A stretch of 64,000 nt of DNA from NCBI RefSeq assembly GCF_004681965.1, contig NZ_SMLL01000007.1:310001-374000 (forward strand), given 5' to 3'. The DNA comes from Ramlibacter rhizophilus. Its GTDB lineage: Bacteria; Pseudomonadota; Gammaproteobacteria; Burkholderiales; Burkholderiaceae_C. Below are positions 25,969 through 33,822 of the stretch, one piece after another. Below the pieces are notes generated by a model that was given only the letters and a program-made list of their open reading frames with translations, was not told where the DNA came from and did no database searches. A program made the position numbers and the translations under genes. Position 1 is the first letter of the stretch. Every line of letters starts with the position of its first letter.

Positions 25969-26340
25969 TCAGGAGGAGGCGTTCAGGATGTCTCGGTGAA
26001 GCTGCCAACCGTCTGACCCGCGCTTCCAGATGACGATGTACTTGCCCCGACCCTTCACAGATCCGTCGTCGCCCATGGCCTCGGAGGAGCCGCGCTCCCA
26101 AGCCGAGTCCCCGGTTCCCTCGATCTCGATGGAGGTCAGCCTGATTTCGCGAATACCTCTTGCTTCAAACGAAGCGAAAAACGCGCGAGCACCGGCTGCG
26201 CCCTCAAGCGGCTCGCGCCCCGGCAACAGAAGCAGCGCATCAGGACTGTAAAGCCGGACGAAGCTTTCCTCGTCGCGCATTCGCACAGCCGACATGAACC
26301 GCTCGTTTACGGACTCGATCTCAGAACGAAGTGAGCTCAT
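25969..26340 (-). CDS. SnoaL-like/DUF4440 protein (NTF2 fold)
   Basis: 123 aa, reading SVNERFMSAVRMRDEESFVR, YSPDALLLLPGREPLEG, and near the end GKYIVIWKRGSDGWQLHRDI, which is the usual sheet and end motif of DUF4440/SgcJ NTF2-like proteins. It has no signal peptide. The role is unknown; such domains bind or turn over small molecules. It is the only intact-looking gene inside the tRNA-Lys island. Confidence 0.78.
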   Translation of the reverse strand: MSSLRSEIESVNERFMSAVRMRDEESFVRLYSPDALLLLPGREPLEGAAGARAFFASFEARGIREIRLTSIEIEGTGDSAWERGSSEAMGDDGSVKGRGKYIVIWKRGSDGWQLHRDILNASS

Positions 26341-26438
26341 CTAAGCCTCCCATCCGGTAGCTCTTAGGAAGTCTACGCCGCGGCCAGGAGAAAGGGGTGG
26401 GCCAACTGCATTGGTCTGGACGAAAAGACGTAGCACCA

Positions 26439-26488
26439 AGCGGATAAGCACGTCTGCCTCTGACCGGAAGCAGACGTGCTTATCCGCT
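26439..26488. repeat. 19-bp perfect inverted repeat (hairpin)
   Basis: Arms 26439-26457 and 26470-26488 (AGCGGATAAGCACGTCTGC and its exact complement) with a 12-nt loop. Neither side has a run of T, so it is not a standard terminator. It sits inside the tRNA-Lys island downstream of the DUF4440 gene's start side, and may be a recombination site, part of a small RNA or a remnant of an element end. Confidence 0.7.
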
Positions 26489-26916
26489 GGCCGCCGCCGT
26501 CCGAGATAACTCGGCATGGAGCCGCGTGTGATCTGTAGCCGTTTGCAGCTGTCCTGGTGCGGAGTACGCTCCAGCTTATGAACCTACGGAAGCAGCGCAA
26601 GCGCCGGCCGGTGCGGATCTTGGTGGGTAGCGTGGGCTGGTGGCGTGACAAGCACCAACGAGCACGCCGCCAAGTAGCGGCCGGGATTGACGGTGCGTGG
26701 TTTAAGGACGGGAACACTGCCTGCATGCGGCTTATCAACTCGCCGTACTAGCCACCCAAAGGCCTGACCCGGCTAGCAGCTCACATGTCTCATATCCAGT
26801 GACTCTTCGGGCTCCTTCCCCACGCAACGACCCAAGACTTTGGCCGTTTTATATGAGACGGGCAGCCGAGAGAAACCATTGGCTGACAGTCACTTAGCTG
26901 CGTTCCCAGCTGCGGC

Positions 26917-26961
26917 CTCTTAATCCGTAGGTCGTAGGTTCGAATCCTACAGGACCCACCA
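26917..26961 (+). repeat. attachment-type direct repeat, right copy (tRNA-Lys 3' fragment)
   Basis: 45 nt identical to the 3' half of tRNA-Lys at 25270-25314, in the same orientation and including the CCA. No D-arm or 5' acceptor strand precedes it, so it is a tRNA fragment. It marks the right end of a 1.65-kb island. The antisense reading (GGSCRIRTYDL...) is a well-known false protein arising from such fragments. Confidence 0.85.
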
Positions 26962-27464
26962 TCTTTTCTAGCGTCAACGAAGGCTCGGCTGCTACTACAA
27001 CGGTAGCAGGCTGTCACAACAGTTGATCGCGTGGACGGTTTGTGGACAGAGTCGGAGGGGCTGAGACTGGCTTTGGCCATCTCCTGGACGCAACAGGGGG
27101 TATGGGCTTTTACCTACTCCCTGTCGCTTGATCCATGTACGGCAGGACCCGGTTCTCACAGAGTTGACGGTGAGGCTGGCTGACTCTCGCCTTAGTCGCG
27201 ATGACTTCGCGTGGGCGCTCGGCCTCTTGGCCGGGCTGGTCGACTACTACCCGCCAGAGATCAGGCCATGACAGCGTGGTCAAGGTTCGTTCTTGTTCCG
27301 TCCTGAGCCAGCCTGTATTACCAATGCCTTTTCGGAATGAAGAAAGCTTTCCCGCTCTTCTTTGCTCGCTGGAATTGGCTGCCGATCGGCGCTAAGCACG
27401 CAGAAGCGGGGAACGTCGGACATACAAGTCAGTATGCCATCGGGAACTGTACAGTTGCGTGACC

Positions 27465-27886
27465 ATGAACGCTGCTCTCGGACTCCTGCTGCTGCTCCCG
27501 GCCGTCGCCGCGCACAGCGCCTCGATCTACCTGTGCAGGTCATATGGCGGCGGCACCTTCTGGGCGCAGGCCCACTGCAGTCAGCACAACGCGCTCATCG
27601 AATCCATCGTGAGCGTGCCGGACGGGATGCCCTGGGCGCAGCAGGTAGAACTTGCCGAGCAGCAGCGGCGCCCGCGGCAGGTAGCGCCGCAACCGGCCGC
27701 GTGGAGCACACGCACACGCAGACGAACGCTCACATCGCGCGCCAGACGGAATGCGCCACGCTCGACGCGCAAGTCGCGCAGCTCGATAGCCTGGCGCGGC
27801 AGCCACTCCCGGGACAGATGCACGATCGCATCCGGCACGACCGCAAGGCCGCGCGGGATCGGCAGTTCGCGCCGCGGTGTCAGTAG
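27465..27886 (+). pseudogene. frameshifted small exported protein
   Basis: The ATG at 27465 starts a signal peptide (MNAALGLLLLLPAVAAHSAS) and a segment IYLCRSYGGGTFWAQAHCSQ. In that frame the sequence turns Arg/Ser-rich after about residue 70. The neighbouring frame then reads ARQTECATLDAQVAQLDSLA and RIRHDRKAARDRQFAPRCQ before the stop at 27886, a plausible continuation. A single frameshift around 27680-27725 would join them into a protein of about 140 aa. I do not know a function; it resembles small exported proteins common in Comamonadaceae. A sequencing error is the alternative to a true pseudogene. Confidence 0.6.
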
Positions 27887-28265
27887 GGAGGGCCTTCCCT
27901 CTCAGCGCCGCTACCCGCGGCACCGTAGCGATTGAAAGTGGCTCCGACACGGAAGAGCGTTAACGCGACGCCAAACCAGATGTCGCCCGCGCGCGACAAC
28001 AGACGGCTTTGCCAAGTTCTGCCACGCGAGCCCCCCTGCAGGTTGGTGAGCCAAACTGATGAGTTGGCCACATACTGTGCCGGGAGCTGGATGCCAGCAG
28101 GTCCCAACTTGGCCTGCTCCGTTCCCCTTCGGCCCGCTTCGGCGGGCCTTTTTTCGTCCGATGGCCGAGGTTTGTGACCTCAAAGTCGTCTTCGGTGTCC
28201 TAAAGGGCTTACGGTCGTTGGCCTACGCAGGGCAGAGTAGACCGTGAGCATCCTGCGTCCGGGAG
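27887..28265. other. intergenic stretch ending in a terminator
   Basis: About 380 bp between the frameshifted gene and the response regulator. No open frame looks coding. The segment 28045-28130 is of normal complexity and leads straight into a strong terminator (28131-28154), so a small transcript that ends there is possible. No clear promoter was identified. Confidence 0.35.
28131..28154 (+). terminator. rho-independent terminator
   Basis: GGCCCGC-TTCG-GCGGGCC forms a 7-bp GC stem closed by a stable TTCG tetraloop and is followed by six T. This is the clearest terminator of the window. No intact gene lies directly upstream, which suggests either a lost gene or a non-coding transcript. Confidence 0.88.
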
Positions 28266-28667
28266 GTGCGAACTTTGGAACCGGTCAACTCGACACTGCG
28301 CGTGCTGGTTGTGGACGACAACGTCGATGCAGCGGAGATGGTAGCTAGCCTGCTGAGCATGCTTGGCTACGAAACGTCAGCAGCCTACGACGGGGAATCC
28401 GCGGTGAGTACCTGGTCGGCGGGCCGGCACGACGCCGTGATCCTCGACTTGGGTATGCCAGGGATGAATGGCTATGAGGCAGCGAAGAGAATTCGGGCGC
28501 AGTGCAAGTCGTGTTTGCTGATCGCACTGTCGGCGTGGGCGCAACCAGCGGACGTTGCCCGCGGCAAGCAGGCTGGCTTCGACCACCACATCGCCAAACC
28601 AGCTTCCGTAGATCAGCTCCTTGAAGCCCTTGACCGCCGCCTGCGGGCACCGGCAGACGCGCAGTGA
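28266..28667 (+). CDS. single-domain response regulator (CheY-like)
   Basis: 133 aa from the GTG at 28266. The acidic pair is at residues 17-18 (VLVVDDNVDAAEM), the phosphorylated aspartate at 61 (DAVILDLGMPGMNG), and the conserved lysine in IAKPAS. No output domain follows, so it acts by protein contacts or as a phosphate relay. GGGAGG at 28261-28266 is better spaced for the TTG at 28275, which could be the real start. It converges on a similar gene at 28680, 12 bp away. Confidence 0.87.
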   Translation: MRTLEPVNSTLRVLVVDDNVDAAEMVASLLSMLGYETSAAYDGESAVSTWSAGRHDAVILDLGMPGMNGYEAAKRIRAQCKSCLLIALSAWAQPADVARGKQAGFDHHIAKPASVDQLLEALDRRLRAPADAQ

Positions 28668-28679
28668 CGCCAACGGCGG

Positions 28680-29096
28680 CTACGCAGCAGCGGGCGCGGT
28701 CGTATGGCTGCGGCAATCGCGAAGCGCCTGCAGCACGCGGGCGAACTCGACTGGTTTGACGAGGTACTCGTCGAAGCCCACGCGCATTGCCTCTGCACGT
28801 TGCTCGTTCCCAGCCCACCCGGTGATGGCGACGATGCAGGTGTGCCCCTTCACATGTTCCTCCCGCAAGCGCCTGCACACCTCGAACCCGTCCATGTCCG
28901 GCAGGCTGATGTCGAGGAGCACCACGTCCGGCTTCGTGCGCTTTGCGACCTCGATTGCTTCACGCCCTGAGTACGCGGTCACGGCCGTGTGCCCATCAGC
29001 TTCGATCAGGATGGTGAGCATCTCGACCGCATCAACGTTGTCGTCCACGACGAGGACAACATGCGATTCAATCTGCAGGCGCGGGCTCTGGCTCAT
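28680..29096 (-). CDS. single-domain response regulator (CheY-like)
   Basis: 138 aa, receiver only: VLVVDDNVDAVEML, the phosphorylated aspartate at residue 62 (VVLLDISLPDMDG) and LVKPVEF with the conserved lysine. The N-terminal motif DDNVDAVEM nearly matches the convergent neighbour (DDNVDAAEM), so the two may be related by duplication. Neither has a kinase next to it; the nearest kinases are at 23836 and 35851. Confidence 0.87.
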   Translation of the reverse strand: MSQSPRLQIESHVVLVVDDNVDAVEMLTILIEADGHTAVTAYSGREAIEVAKRTKPDVVLLDISLPDMDGFEVCRRLREEHVKGHTCIVAITGWAGNEQRAEAMRVGFDEYLVKPVEFARVLQALRDCRSHTTAPAAA

Positions 29097-29562
29097 CAGC
29101 TATAAGTTTCAATCTGACGGCACTGTAGGACAGAGGTGACCGAACAGTCTGCTTTTCCTGAATGTCCCCCTGGGCAGCAGGGGCTGGCTTCACGGTCAGG
29201 GGATGTTGCTGCGCCTCTTGAGCATTCCGATGAACACATCGACGATGGCGTCTCTGCTCAGCCGGTACTCGGGGGGGGTGCGGGGCTGGCGAGCTCTCGT
29301 CCTCTATGCGCTCGTGGAGCCGGAGAGTCGAGAAGGGCCGCCGCTGCGTGTGCTGCCGCGGCTTGCGGCATCGCCGTGATGACATCAGGGCCTGGCTCTT
29401 CGAGGAGGTCGTCGCCAAGCGCAAGGCCTGGCGTGTGTGCAGCGACCACTGGCTGAAGGTTACCAGCCGAGGTGGTCGGGGCGCGAGTAGGCGCGAGCAA
29501 GAGCGGCTAGGTGCCCCAACCAGTCATGCTCAAATCGACCCTTTCTTGAAGAGGGCGAGCCG
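29097..29562. other. intergenic stretch without a convincing gene
   Basis: About 465 bp. Frames on the plus strand at 29201-29374 (58 codons, MLLRLLSIPMNTS...) and one ending near 29570 (HRRDDIRAWLFEEVVAKRKA) have some coding flavour in part, but neither has a ribosome-binding site and they overlap out of frame. This may be a decayed gene with a frameshift. Nothing was recognised. Confidence 0.4.
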
Positions 29563-29754
29563 ATGGGCATGATGGAAATGGGCGCGGGGATGATTCTGGG
29601 AGGGATCATTCTCCAGGTCCTCGCATTCGCGGTGTTCATGTGGGTTCTGTATCTGGTGATCCGTTCCGGAGTCCGGGACGGGATCAACCAGTCGAAGCAG
29701 CTTGGGCAGCAGCCAGCAGACCGGCCGCGAGCGCGGAGCGAGCCGACCTTCTGA
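29563..29754 (+). CDS. small single-span membrane protein, 63 aa
   Basis: MGMMEMGAGMILGGIILQVL begins a hydrophobic segment to about residue 34, then a soluble tail (RSGVRDGINQSKQLGQQPAD). A purine-rich GAGGGCGAG precedes the ATG by 4 bp. Unrecognised; small proteins of this design are often regulators of membrane complexes. It stands alone. Confidence 0.55.
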   Translation: MGMMEMGAGMILGGIILQVLAFAVFMWVLYLVIRSGVRDGINQSKQLGQQPADRPRARSEPTF

Positions 29755-29890
29755 CCCCCCGCTCAGCGGGAGATGCATGCGCGAGCGCACGCCCGCGTAG
29801 CCTCAGAGACAGGGCAATCCTCCCCTGCGCCATGAGCGATTCATCTGATGGCGCCGACCTGCCCGCGAAGATCACACTGTCGCTGCGTGT

Positions 29891-29964
29891 AGGGGAGTCG
29901 CCAAGTGGATAAGGCTCCGGGAGTGATCCGGCATGCGAGGGTTCGAGTCCTTCCTCCCCTGCCA
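29891..29964 (+). tRNA. tRNA-Gln-like gene with shortened anticodon arm (possible pseudo-tRNA)
   Basis: 74 nt with encoded CCA. The acceptor AGGGGAG pairs fully with CTCCCCT, the D-arm reads GCCAAGTGGATAAGGC and the T-arm GAGGGTTCGAGTCCTTC, and the discriminator is G, all as in tRNA-Gln. The anticodon arm, CCGG-GAGTGAT-CCGG, is 15 nt instead of 17 and has a 4-bp stem. Position 33 is A rather than the universal T, and the standard anticodon would be GTG. So the body is Gln but the anticodon is broken or reprogrammed. It lies next to phage-type genes. Confidence 0.6.
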
Positions 29965-30053
29965 GGAAGTCGTCCGTCCAAATTGCTCAGACGGCGGACG
30001 TCGGGGAAACCGCCCCCCTGTCGGCGGTGACAGCCGGGAAAGACCGGCGCCTC

Positions 30054-30461
30054 TCAGCGCCTCAGGTGCACGTACGGCGCGACGGCCCGGGCGACCTCGC
30101 CTTGAGACGCGGCATCGACCTGCGCATCGTAGAACTCGATCAGCACCTCGAACGCGGCGACTTCAAGCTTTCCGACTTTCCCCCGGGCGGCAGCAATGGC
30201 CTTCAGCGCGCGCCGAGCTGCGGCGCATACCGGCAGTGCCTCCGTTCCGACTCCGACCCTGGCAAGGCTTTCTGACGTGCCCACGATGGCCTCCAGCACC
30301 TGGATGCCGTGGCGGTCTATCCTTCCTGCGCGCACCTCTCTGAGCGTCATCAGGTTGGCGGTCTTGATCGTGGTCAGATCGGGCGGCTGGGCGGCAACGA
30401 CGGCGGCCCGCACGGGGTTGGCCAGCGGGTTCCAGGCCCTGCGCCGGGTTCGTTTCTTCAT
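30054..30461 (-). CDS. phage-type hypothetical protein, 135 aa
   Basis: Starts MKKRTRRRAWNPLANPVRAA. The rest is mostly helical (SLARVGVGTEALPVCAAARR, KVGKLEVAAFEVLIEFYDAQ). The basic N-terminus with an RRxW pattern and the later GVGTEALP resemble short proteins of betaproteobacterial prophages that I have seen without functions. It overlaps the next gene by 4 bp (ATGA) and follows the tape-measure fragment, so it belongs to the prophage remnant. Confidence 0.6.
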   Translation of the reverse strand: MKKRTRRRAWNPLANPVRAAVVAAQPPDLTTIKTANLMTLREVRAGRIDRHGIQVLEAIVGTSESLARVGVGTEALPVCAAARRALKAIAAARGKVGKLEVAAFEVLIEFYDAQVDAASQGEVARAVAPYVHLRR

Positions 30462-30673
30462 TGCGGCATCTGCTGCCCGTTGTCGAAGAATCGGTGCACA
30501 TCGTCGGCATCGAACACCGCCTGGCCCGTGTTCAGGCGATAGCAGCGCAGGCGGTGCCCCATGATCTCCAGCACGCCGGAGTGGGTCGCGTAGGGCAGGT
30601 TCTCGGCGCTCGGCTGCTGACCCGTTTCCCGCCAGTCCACCTGCCGCATCATCAGTTCCATCGGTGTGGCCAT
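30458..30673 (-). CDS. phage-type hypothetical protein, 71 aa
   Basis: MATPMELMMRQVDWRETGQQ, later VLEIMGHRLRCYRLNTGQAV. Coupled by overlap to both neighbours on the minus strand (1 bp with the tape-measure fragment, 4 bp with the next gene), as in phage tail modules. Function unknown. Confidence 0.6.
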   Translation of the reverse strand: MATPMELMMRQVDWRETGQQPSAENLPYATHSGVLEIMGHRLRCYRLNTGQAVFDADDVHRFFDNGQQMPQ

Positions 30674-31581
30674 CAGGCGATCTCCCTCACATCGGGCATG
30701 CCGTCGATGTCCCAGCGGCCCACGATGCCGGTGAACTTGTTGATGGCCTTGATCAGCGCCTGCGCGTGCACCTGGTTCTCCTCGACGCCTCGTTCGTAGA
30801 GGTCGCGGCTCGCCTTCAGTTCGGCCACGATGTCGTCCGCGCCAGTCGGTTGGCCGATCTGGTTGGAGACGACCGTGAGCGTCTCCGCAAGGCTTTGGGC
30901 GAGGCGGGCCTGCACCCGGTCCACCTCGTCGCGCGAGCGGGCTGTTCCGAGGCTGGCCTGCTCGATGGCCCGGCTCAGGTCCGGCAGCCGCTCCAGCGCG
31001 TTCGGGTCCAGCGCGCGGGCCTGCGCCGTGTTGATGGCGAACTGCGCCTGCAGCGTGCCGATGTCCTGGCTCGCGGTGCGCTGGCCGGTCAGGCGACGAA
31101 TCTCCTCGGAGACGCTGGTGATGGCCCCCTCGAAGATGCCGTAGAGGCGCTCCTGCAGACTGCGCTCGGCGTCCTGCATGGATCGGGCCTGATCGGCGGC
31201 CAGTTGCGCCGCGGTACGCAGGTCTTCCTGGCGATAAATCTGCTCCAGCAGCGCCTGGTTCGTGGAGTCGATGGCGGCGCGCTCGCGCTCGCGGATGCGC
31301 GCCAGCTTTTCCGCGTCCGAGCCGATCAGGTCCAGCAGGCGATCATCCAGGCCTGCGCGCTCGTTGGCGATCCGCTCGGCCTCCTCCGCGTACCGGCGCA
31401 GGTCTTCCTGCGCGTACACCTGGGCGAGCAGAGCCCGGTTCGTCTCATCGATGGCCGCCCACTCCCGACCACGGGCGCGCGTGAGCTTGTCCGCCTCGCT
31501 GGCCGTGAGGTCGAACAGGCGGTCCTCCAGGCTTTGCCGCTCCGTCAGCGCCTTGTTGATCCGCTGAAAGGCGGCAAGCGG
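30673..31581 (-). pseudogene. phage tail tape-measure protein, C-terminal fragment
   Basis: About 302 open codons after a stop at 31582-31584. The sequence is almost wholly coiled coil. A ~60-residue unit occurs twice, QSLEDRLFDLTASEADKL..AIDETNRALLAQVYAQEDLRR and GLDDRLLDLIGSDAEKLA..AIDSTNQALLEQIYRQEDLRT, then a third, weaker unit. Such repeats with a globular end are usual in tape-measure proteins. There is no ATG in the first 50 codons, and 5' sequence is lost, so it is a fragment. It is followed by two coupled small phage-type genes. Confidence 0.65.
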
Positions 31582-31640
31582 TCAACGCTTCTGGTCGTGT
31601 GACACCACTGGAGGCCAACGCACCCATCAAAGCGCGCCGA

Positions 31641-31910
31641 TCAGCTCGCGGGGCGCAAATCCATCGCTTCCACGACTCGATCAAACGGGATGGCCGCCTT
31701 TTCGTTGAGGCGCTTGACGTCTTCCGCGCTGCTGCCCTCGAACAGGCACATGCACTGGCCGCTGTCCGGCACGAAGGTGCTGCGCACGTAACGGACCGGG
31801 GTACCCTGGGCAGACATCTCGCCTGCTGTCTGGATGGCTCGCTGCTGGGCAGCCGAGAGCTGGTCCATCGAAATGCCAGGGAGGCTGCGCTCCACCAGAT
31901 AGGTCTGCAT
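31641..31910 (-). CDS. DUF4242 protein, 89 aa
   Basis: MQTYLVERSLPGISMDQLSA, VRYVRSTFVPDSGQCMCLFE and the end IPFDRVVEAMDL match the short DUF4242 family (nickel-binding in a structural report that I recall). The last motif and the single cysteine-rich strand are conserved in full-length members. The role is unknown. It is unlinked to the phage fragment and may be an original resident. Confidence 0.78.
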   Translation of the reverse strand: MQTYLVERSLPGISMDQLSAAQQRAIQTAGEMSAQGTPVRYVRSTFVPDSGQCMCLFEGSSAEDVKRLNEKAAIPFDRVVEAMDLRPAS

Positions 31911-32174
31911 GGTCGATCTCCTTGCCCGAAGGCGGTGTTCAGAGGGGCGGCGTCAATGCGCAAAGATGGCGTGCACGGCAGTGTTGCAACCCGGGTCGGA
32001 CCCGCGCAATGGTCAATGCGACCGGCCTGACCGGGACAAAACGACTATCGATCGACAGGCCTGCGCCTCAAGCGCACCTGCATCCTTGCTCGATGACGGC
32101 CGGCGCCCAAGATCGACCACAATGATTCCGAGTACCCGGTCCAGCCGCTGAGCCAGCCTTTGCGAAGGATTCAG

Positions 32175-32876
32175 ATGCGCGATGAACCCGATCCACGAGT
32201 TGCCTTGGTCGAGCGCTTCTTCCAGGGCACCGGGAGCAGCTACGACTTCATGGTCAATGCCTCGACCTTCGGCATCGACCGGCTGTGGAAGCGGCGCATC
32301 GTCAGCCTGCTTCCCACCGACTCGCGCCGTGTGGCGGATCTGGCCTGCGGCACCGGCATATTGACCCTGGCGATCGCTCGCCATCTGCCCCGGTGTCATG
32401 TGGTCGGGGTGGAACTGCGTGACGAGTACCTCTCGATCGCCCGGGCGAAGCTCGGACGATCGGGCCTTCGGAATGTCGAGCTGGTGCTGAGCAGGGCCGA
32501 GGACTACCTTGGCACCGAGCCGTTCGACTGCATCGCCTCGTCCTATCTCGCGAAGTACGCCGACCTGCCGCGGCTGGTGGACAAAGCCTGGCAGATGCTC
32601 ACGCCCGGCGGGCTGCTCCTGATGCACGACTTCACGTATCCACCCAAGCCGCACCTCGTCCGGACATGGCGCGTTTACTTCTACCTCCTGCAGCGCATGG
32701 GCCGGGTGTTCCCGGCCTGGCGCGAGATCTACCACGGGCTGCCCGAACTCATCGAGCACACGCGCTGGCTGGAGGAACTGCCGGCCGCCCTGCAGGCGCA
32801 TGGCTTCACCGACATCCACCGCGAAGACTTGACCCTGTACGGATCGGCCATCGTCACGGCGCGGCGGCCGGCGTAG
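32175..32876 (+). CDS. class I SAM-dependent methyltransferase (UbiE/MenG-like)
   Basis: 233 aa from ATG 32175, with GAAGGA at 32164-32169. The SAM site VADLACGTGILTLAIARHL and the motif GVELRDEYLSIARAK are as in UbiE/COQ5 C-methyltransferases, and the opening FFQGTGSSYDFMVNASTFGI matches their N-terminal YDxMN-type motif. It probably methylates a quinone or prenyl-lipid head group, since a polyprenyl synthetase and a UbiA-like prenyltransferase converge on it. The 3' ends overlap by 23 bp. Whether it is the housekeeping UbiE is doubtful. Confidence 0.8.
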   Translation: MRDEPDPRVALVERFFQGTGSSYDFMVNASTFGIDRLWKRRIVSLLPTDSRRVADLACGTGILTLAIARHLPRCHVVGVELRDEYLSIARAKLGRSGLRNVELVLSRAEDYLGTEPFDCIASSYLAKYADLPRLVDKAWQMLTPGGLLLMHDFTYPPKPHLVRTWRVYFYLLQRMGRVFPAWREIYHGLPELIEHTRWLEELPAALQAHGFTDIHREDLTLYGSAIVTARRPA

Positions 32877-33822
32877 CGCGGGCGATCTCGCGCGGTGCGG
32901 CCCTCAGCAAGCCGGCGTGCTTGCCGCTTCCCAGGAGATCGGCGGTCGCGATCGCCCGCTGCAGCCGGTGTTCGGCCGCCGCCAGCATGCGTTCGCGCAG
33001 GACGGCGCGCAGGCGCTCCAGCGCTGGCGGCCCTGGCGCGTCGAAGCGGCGCATCGGGAGGAGGTCGGCGCAGAAGTGCGACATGGCCGGGCTAAGCAGC
33101 GGCAGCTGCGCGGCATCAGGTGGGGCATCGAGCAAGTCGTGCACGTCGTCGAGGATCTGGTAGGCCTCTCCGATCAGGACGCCGTATTCGAAGGCGCGCT
33201 CTGCCGACGCCGCCGAAGCCGCTGCAGCGAGCGCTCCCAGTTGGGCGGCAGCACCGAAGAGCACGCCGGTCTTCAACGCGATCACCCGTGGGTAGAGATC
33301 GGCGGCAACGGTGCCCGCCTCCAGCGCGGGCCCGGAAGATGCAAGCGGCTCCTGGTACGCACCGGCGGCCATGGTCGCGATGGCGGTGGCCAGGACCACG
33401 CCGTCATGGGGGCCCAACTCGGCCATGCGGCGCAGCGCCGTGGCGAAGATGACGTCACCCAGCAGAATCGCCCGCCGGGGACCCTGCTCCGTCCACAGGG
33501 CCGGTCCATTGCGACGCGTCGCATCCCCATCGACGACATCGTCGTGGATCAATGAGGCTGCCTGGACGCATTCGATGGCCATGGCGCGGGGGATGGCTGC
33601 GGCCGCCGCGCCGCCCAGTGCTTCGTTCAGGAGGACGACGAGGCCTCCGCGCAGGCGCTTGCCGCCGTGGAGCACGTCCCGGACGGCGTCCCTGTGCGCG
33701 GCAGGGAGGTCCTCGAAGAACTGCGGGACACAGCGATCGAGGTCGTGGTCCAACCGCTTCCTGAGGGCCTGCCAGTGGCTGGCGAAGGCGGCCTGGTCCG
33801 GTGGATCGATGCCTTGGCTCAT
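32854..33822 (-). CDS. polyprenyl synthetase family protein
   Basis: 322 aa. HGGKRLRGGLVVLLNEALGG is the conserved KR region; the first aspartate-rich motif is in SLIHDDVVDGDATRRNGP and the second in AYQILDDVHDLLDAP. Both are complete, so it should be an active trans-prenyl diphosphate synthase making C20-C50 chains. The ATG at 33822 overlaps the UbiA-like stop (ATGA). It would supply the prenyl donor for the UbiA-like enzyme. Confidence 0.9.
   Translation of the reverse strand: MSQGIDPPDQAAFASHWQALRKRLDHDLDRCVPQFFEDLPAAHRDAVRDVLHGGKRLRGGLVVLLNEALGGAAAAAIPRAMAIECVQAASLIHDDVVDGDATRRNGPALWTEQGPRRAILLGDVIFATALRRMAELGPHDGVVLATAIATMAAGAYQEPLASSGPALEAGTVAADLYPRVIALKTGVLFGAAAQLGALAAAASAASAERAFEYGVLIGEAYQILDDVHDLLDAPPDAAQLPLLSPAMSHFCADLLPMRRFDAPGPPALERLRAVLRERMLAAAEHRLQRAIATADLLGSGKHAGLLRAAPREIARATPAAAP

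Larger units (their letters stand above)
26341..27464. other. gene-poor stretch with remnants and hairpin
   Basis: About 1.1 kb holding a strong hairpin (26439-26488), the second tRNA-Lys copy (26912-26961) and no convincing gene. A 57-codon frame at 26578-26751 (plus strand, MNLRKQRKRRPVRILVG...) lacks a ribosome-binding site. A frame ending at 27269 reads LTVRLADSRLSRDDFAWALG and looks like a protein tail without a start. A frame at 27336-27464 (MKKAFPLFFARW...) is too short to judge. I see remnants here, not working genes. Confidence 0.45.

Noticed and set aside
26373..26738. 121-codon minus-strand frame in the island
   Set aside because: Cys/Arg-rich, crosses the perfect hairpin and has no recognisable motif or ribosome-binding site.
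26790..27080. Frame reading GGSCRIRTYDLRIKRP on the minus strand
   Set aside because: This is the antisense of the tRNA-Lys fragment, a familiar false protein.
28060..28130. CTGATGAG-like string suggesting a hammerhead ribozyme
   Set aside because: No GAAA partner and no stem II were found around it.
25239..32174. A functional integrase or transposase in the accessory region
   Set aside because: Only fragments of a helicase and a tape-measure protein were found; no recombinase catalytic motif on either strand.
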